Both the position numbers and the translations under genes were made by a program. From assembly GCA_003139545.1 (NCBI GenBank), contig PLJC01000033.1:5033-58597 (forward strand): a stretch of DNA of 53,565 bases. Reading direction: 5' to 3'. This DNA comes from Actinomycetota bacterium (GTDB lineage Bacteria > Actinomycetota > Thermoleophilia > Gaiellales > Gaiellaceae). Below the pieces are notes generated by a model. That model did not search any database and was not told where the DNA came from. It saw only the letters and a program-made list of their open reading frames with translations. Below, one piece after another: positions 50,644-53,565 of this stretch. Each line of letters starts with the position of its first letter. Within the stretch, counting starts at the first letter, position 1.

Positions 50644-51367
50644 CGAGGCGCTCGAGCGCCTGCGGGCGCGCGGCTTCTCCGAGGAGGACGCGCAGCGGCT
50701 GTTCGCGCACTTCTCCGAGGCGGAGGCGCGCGGCAAGCTCGGCCACGGGTTCTCGCGCGTCGAGTGGCTCGAGACGCTCGAGGTCGATCCGGCTGCGACG
50801 CCGGAGACGGTGGAGGCGGAGGGCGCGTTCGAGCGCTGGCACGGGCGCGGTGCGCTCGGCTACCTCGTGCTCGACGCGGTCGTGCGGACCCAGCTCGCGG
50901 ATCCTCCGGAGCGTACGCGGCTCGTCGTGTGCGAGCAGACGTTCCCGACCGGGATGCTCGGCGGCTGGGTGCGGCGGCTGGCCGAGGGCGGGTTGGTCGC
51001 GGTGCTGACGGCGACGTCGCCGCCGCGGTTAGGCCCGCCCGGCGGCCCGAAGGTGGCGGGGACGAATCCCCTGGCGATCGGCATCCCCAGCTCGGACGGG
51101 GAGCCCGTCGTCGTCGACGTGTCGATGGGCGCGGTGACGTGGGGCGACGTCATCGCGGGGCTCGCCGACGAGGAGCAACTCGTGCCGTTCGGCGGCGAGC
51201 AGTGGCACAAGGCGTTCGCGCTCGCGGTCGGGCTGCAGCTCGTCGTCGATGCGCTGCATCGCGAGGAGGGATACGGCGCGGTGCTGCTGGTCGCGAGACC
51301 GGAGTCGGATCCGCTGCCGGCGCTGCGAAAGCGCGTGCCGGGGTTACGCCTACCGGGCGATTCCTAG
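50633..51367 (+). CDS. Short Ldh2/malate-ureidoglycolate dehydrogenase-like protein
   Basis: A 244-residue protein with GHGFSRVEWLETL (the family's GHGxSR with the catalytic histidine) and GGPKVAGTNPLAIGIPSSDGEPVVVDVSMGAVTWGDV. Members of this NAD(P)-dependent family (LDH2, YlbC/AllD) have about 330-350 residues, so roughly 90 are missing, mainly in the central NAD region. It could be a divergent or inactive member. GTG 50633 start. Confidence 0.7.
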   Translation: MEADEALERLRARGFSEEDAQRLFAHFSEAEARGKLGHGFSRVEWLETLEVDPAATPETVEAEGAFERWHGRGALGYLVLDAVVRTQLADPPERTRLVVCEQTFPTGMLGGWVRRLAEGGLVAVLTATSPPRLGPPGGPKVAGTNPLAIGIPSSDGEPVVVDVSMGAVTWGDVIAGLADEEQLVPFGGEQWHKAFALAVGLQLVVDALHREEGYGAVLLVARPESDPLPALRKRVPGLRLPGDS

Positions 51368-51423
51368 CGAGAGGACGCTGGCGCAGGCGAGGATGGTCGT
51401 ACCGAACAGCACCGGAGTGTGGG

Positions 51424-51831
51424 CTATCGGTGATGAGGGCCTGGGATGACGACCTCGATGGCATTGCCCTTGGGGTGCTTCACGAGGAATGTGCGCGCGT
51501 ACGCGCAGAAGCTTGCGGCTACGCGATAGTGGAGTTGGCGAGTGATGTAAGGCGGATGACTCAGGCGCTTCGCCCATACCTCACAACGGGAGCCCGAGAA
51601 GCGTGCGCACGTGAGGCCGTAGGCCGTCGCTAGCGAATCGGCGGGCACCCTCGGCACCGGAGTGCCGCGACCACACAGGACGCGGACCATCTGGCGCACT
51701 GGCGTACCTTGCACGGAAAGCCCGCGCGCGTGGGCAGCCGCACCGTCACCCACAGACGTACCCGCAGCGGCGGCCACGGCAAGGACAGCAACGGCTACGA
51801 ATAGACCACGACGTTTCAGCACAACCTTCAT
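51424..51831 (-). CDS. Small secreted protein of unknown function
   Basis: A 135-residue protein with a signal peptide (about 1-34, MKVVLKRRGLFVAVAVLAV). The mature part holds four cysteines, allowing two disulfides. I do not recognise the family. Base use is less GC-rich than in earlier genes, and the neighbours are also unknown, which suggests acquired DNA. Confidence 0.55.
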   Translation of the reverse strand: MKVVLKRRGLFVAVAVLAVAAAAGTSVGDGAAAHARGLSVQGTPVRQMVRVLCGRGTPVPRVPADSLATAYGLTCARFSGSRCEVWAKRLSHPPYITRQLHYRVAASFCAYARTFLVKHPKGNAIEVVIPGPHHR

Positions 51832-52009
51832 AGGCCACCGGTCTGCATCTCGGTCACACGATACGGACGATCTGTCCGGGCACCATGAAGCCGCCGCGCA
51901 CATCGCCCGCGGGCGCGGTCACGCGCATCTCACGCTCGGGGGCATTCCGCATCACTGGCCCAGCCCACTGCGGCTACAGCCAGGGGGCGTGAGCGCCGAA
52001 GATGGGACT

Positions 52010-52561
52010 GTGACCAACCCGAAGAAGGCGCGGCAGCTTCTCGACGCTGACGCCATTGACGAGCTGCTCTCGCTTGTGACGCCAGAGGAAATGGCTTTGG
52101 CCTGGTGCCGCTACGCGACCCGCGTGGTCAATAAGGAACTTCCTGAACGTCATGAGTGGGAGGACGACGAAGACGGGTGGGCGGCGGAGCTGTACCACGA
52201 GGACGAGTTCTGGGCTAACGAGGAGTTCGTCCGCGCCTTTCTCGTGACGATTGCCGATACGGCGCCCGACGAGGTTCTGGGCTGGGTCGGCGCTGGCCCG
52301 CTCGAAGACTTCATTACCGAAGATGCCGATCGGCTCGCGTGGGTTGAGTCCCAGGCGGCGCGCTCGGAGCGATTCCGGCAGGCGCTCGCAAATGTGTGGA
52401 TCGCGGAGCTATCACCGGAAACGTTCCACCGGACCGAACGAGCCGCTGGCGTCCCACTGCACCGTCCGCCAGGGCCAGCCGGAGGGACATACAGAATGGT
52501 TATTGGGAAACAAGAGATCGTCTGGCCAGTGCAGAACGTCGCGCAAGAACACGAGACCTAA
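52010..52561 (+). CDS. DUF6869-like acidic cytoplasmic protein
   Basis: A 183-residue acidic helical protein; the block VLGWVGAGPLEDFITEDADRL followed by RFRQALANVW resembles DUF6869. No catalytic motif is seen. GTG 52010 is chosen; GTG 51989 would add seven residues. The 178-bp stretch before it holds no gene I can support. Base use is less GC-biased than earlier in the window. Confidence 0.6.
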   Translation: MTNPKKARQLLDADAIDELLSLVTPEEMALAWCRYATRVVNKELPERHEWEDDEDGWAAELYHEDEFWANEEFVRAFLVTIADTAPDEVLGWVGAGPLEDFITEDADRLAWVESQAARSERFRQALANVWIAELSPETFHRTERAAGVPLHRPPGPAGGTYRMVIGKQEIVWPVQNVAQEHET

Positions 52562-52575
52562 GAACACTCTCGTCA

Positions 52576-52591
52576 GGGGACATTCCCGCAC
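52576..52591 (+). repeat. Direct repeat copy 1 (near-palindromic GGGGACATTCCC)
   Basis: GGGGACATTCCCGCAC, identical to 53530-53545. The two copies flank the membrane-protein gene. Short palindromes of this style are common at insertion-sequence ends and REP-like repeats. Confidence 0.6.
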
Positions 52592-52665
52592 ACTGGCGCA
52601 GGGAAGGGCAGGGACGCCCGAGGCGGCCGCTCAAGCCTCCCGTGCTTGCCTCCGATGAGCTGAAC

Positions 52666-53505
52666 GTGAGCCGTTTGGGGAAAAGCCTCCGCTACTGGCC
52701 GCCTGTAGCACTTGTCACGGCGTTCGTAGTTGGGGCAGTACTCAGCGGGGTTGGCGGTGGCGTACTGGCGCTCACGCTTGCTGTCCTTGTCGTTGGCCCC
52801 GGTTATCTCATCCAGCAACAGATCCGACGCCGGGGAAGCGTCCCGTCAAGCGGCCACCGCCTCGAACGCGATGCAGACGAGTTCACCGCAGGTGTCGCGG
52901 ACCGCTACCGCCCTGTCCGGCTCAAGCGGCAGCAACGTTCGGCGTTGCTGCGCGCTGGGATAGAAGACACCCAAGCAACAGACGTCATCCGAGTTGCCGA
53001 CGCGGGAATGGCGATATACCTGGCGTGGGAACTGAACGCGCTCGACCGTGGAGAGTCGCTCCCGGCCGCCGGTGAGCCGCACTACCCCGTGCGCTTCCAG
53101 TTGATCCACGACCTCACTGGCCTCACCCCCACAGTGGGAGTTGTCTATGTCCATCGAAGCAGGTCGCGAATGGTCGCGGCCGCCCCCAGCGATGCCTGTG
53201 CGCAGACGATCGCGCAAATCCTCAACCACGTCGACTATCCGATGGTCGAGACCCAGTCGTGGCTGCTTACGACGCAGCCAGGGGAGATGATCAAAAACGT
53301 GCCGGAGCTTCCGGACACATCAATGCCACCGCGGAAGACCTCCGTGTCTCGTCTCCGCGCCACTGGCTACGTCCTGACGTTCGTTCTGCCATTCGCACTT
53401 CTGCTGAGCCTGCTCGCTGTCGTGAGTTGGCCTTACGCTCTCGCCGCGGTAGTCGGCTACGCGGTTTTCTACCTGGTAGTACAGGCACTGCTGCGGCGCA
53501 GTTGA
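52666..53505 (+). CDS. Membrane protein of unknown function
   Basis: A 279-residue protein with two N-terminal helices (about 8-50), a soluble domain of about 180 residues, and two C-terminal helices, so both ends are probably inside. No domain is recognised. GTG 52666 is chosen; GTG 52642 is possible. A nearby CCCC-CTCG-GGGG hairpin (53522-53533) could be a weak terminator. Likely accessory. Confidence 0.55.
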   Translation: MSRLGKSLRYWPPVALVTAFVVGAVLSGVGGGVLALTLAVLVVGPGYLIQQQIRRRGSVPSSGHRLERDADEFTAGVADRYRPVRLKRQQRSALLRAGIEDTQATDVIRVADAGMAIYLAWELNALDRGESLPAAGEPHYPVRFQLIHDLTGLTPTVGVVYVHRSRSRMVAAAPSDACAQTIAQILNHVDYPMVETQSWLLTTQPGEMIKNVPELPDTSMPPRKTSVSRLRATGYVLTFVLPFALLLSLLAVVSWPYALAAVVGYAVFYLVVQALLRRS

Positions 53506-53529
53506 CGACCTGACCTCCTAGCCCCCTCG

Positions 53530-53545
53530 GGGGACATTCCCGCAC
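53530..53545 (+). repeat. Direct repeat copy 2
   Basis: Second GGGGACATTCCCGCAC. It is enclosed by CCCCTCG (53523-53529) and CGAGGGG (53556-53562), a 7-bp inverted repeat, perhaps the end of an insertion sequence that continues outside the window. Confidence 0.55.
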
Positions 53546-53565
53546 TGTGAGTGTGCGAGGGGTCC

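Noticed and set aside
1..53565. CRISPR arrays, rRNA genes, transposase genes or prophage genes
   Set aside because: No regularly spaced repeats, rRNA sequence, or recognisable transposase, integrase or phage proteins were seen.

Overview
The window is very GC-rich, densely packed DNA from an actinobacterium, most likely a deep-branching Thermoleophilia/Gaiellales-type lineage. Supporting this are a PPOX-type F420-dependent enzyme, a DUF3107 protein, an RsbW-like switch kinase with a sigma-B-type promoter, a Ccm-type haem exporter fused to a hemX-hemA-hemC-hemD operon, many GTG starts and 4-bp stop/start (NTGA) overlaps, and many apparently leaderless promoters. The lineage call is inference from gene content; no search was possible. 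Almost every base is coding. The genes read as chromosomal housekeeping up to about 51.4 kb; the last 2 kb look accessory.

Layout. 1-5 kb: the end of a sensor histidine kinase, an RsbW-like kinase, trehalose-phosphate synthase, MoaC, a MogA/MoaB-type protein and a UbiA prenyltransferase, partly joined by overlaps that appear to use CTG starts. 5-12.6 kb: an OsmC protein diverging from ccmABCD-hemX-hemA-hemC-hemD, then a SAM hydrolase (preceded by a long hairpin abutting its ATG) and a methyltransferase. 12.7-27.2 kb: a purine-catabolism island. A minus-strand operon encodes adenine deaminase, an 8-oxoguanine deaminase-like enzyme, HIU hydrolase, OHCU decarboxylase, urate hydroxylase PuuD and a DUF3830 protein. 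A divergent operon encodes a three-subunit xanthine dehydrogenase, followed by a BMP-type nucleoside ABC importer; a convergent gene encodes an allantoate-amidohydrolase-like enzyme. Together they could import nucleosides or bases and burn them through urate and allantoin, but no allantoinase is visible, which makes DUF3830 a gene to watch.

27-35.5 kb: tRNA-Phe, a lone receiver protein back to back with arginase, an alpha/beta hydrolase, RarA, and an operon of M20 peptidase, PabB, PabC, DUF1385 and nicotinate phosphoribosyltransferase. 35.5-51.4 kb: an F420 enzyme, a short FtsH, methylmalonyl-CoA epimerase, DUF3107, an ECF sigma factor, a compact YchF GTPase, an ArsR repressor back to back with a 15-residue cysteine-rich micropeptide, an EamA transporter, an OB-HD nuclease, DUF1015, inositol phosphatase, sulfotransferase, LigD-type primase-polymerase, a MacB-like ABC/permease set, Mrp, an NTF2-like protein, a HAD phosphatase and a small Ldh2-like protein. 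51.4-53.6 kb: three poorly known genes and a repeated palindromic motif.

Most notable are: (1) two elements of 166 and 162 bp (35501-35666 and 48220-48381) that share internal motifs around a compensating hairpin but are closed by different, internally complementary 21-nt arms, so they are a candidate structured RNA or a palindrome-targeting mobile element; (2) the ArsR/micropeptide unit with a shared dyad operator; (3) the hairpin before the SAM hydrolase; (4) DUF3830 within the urate operon; and (5) repeated back-to-back TANNNT elements placed 6-9 nt from start codons on both strands.
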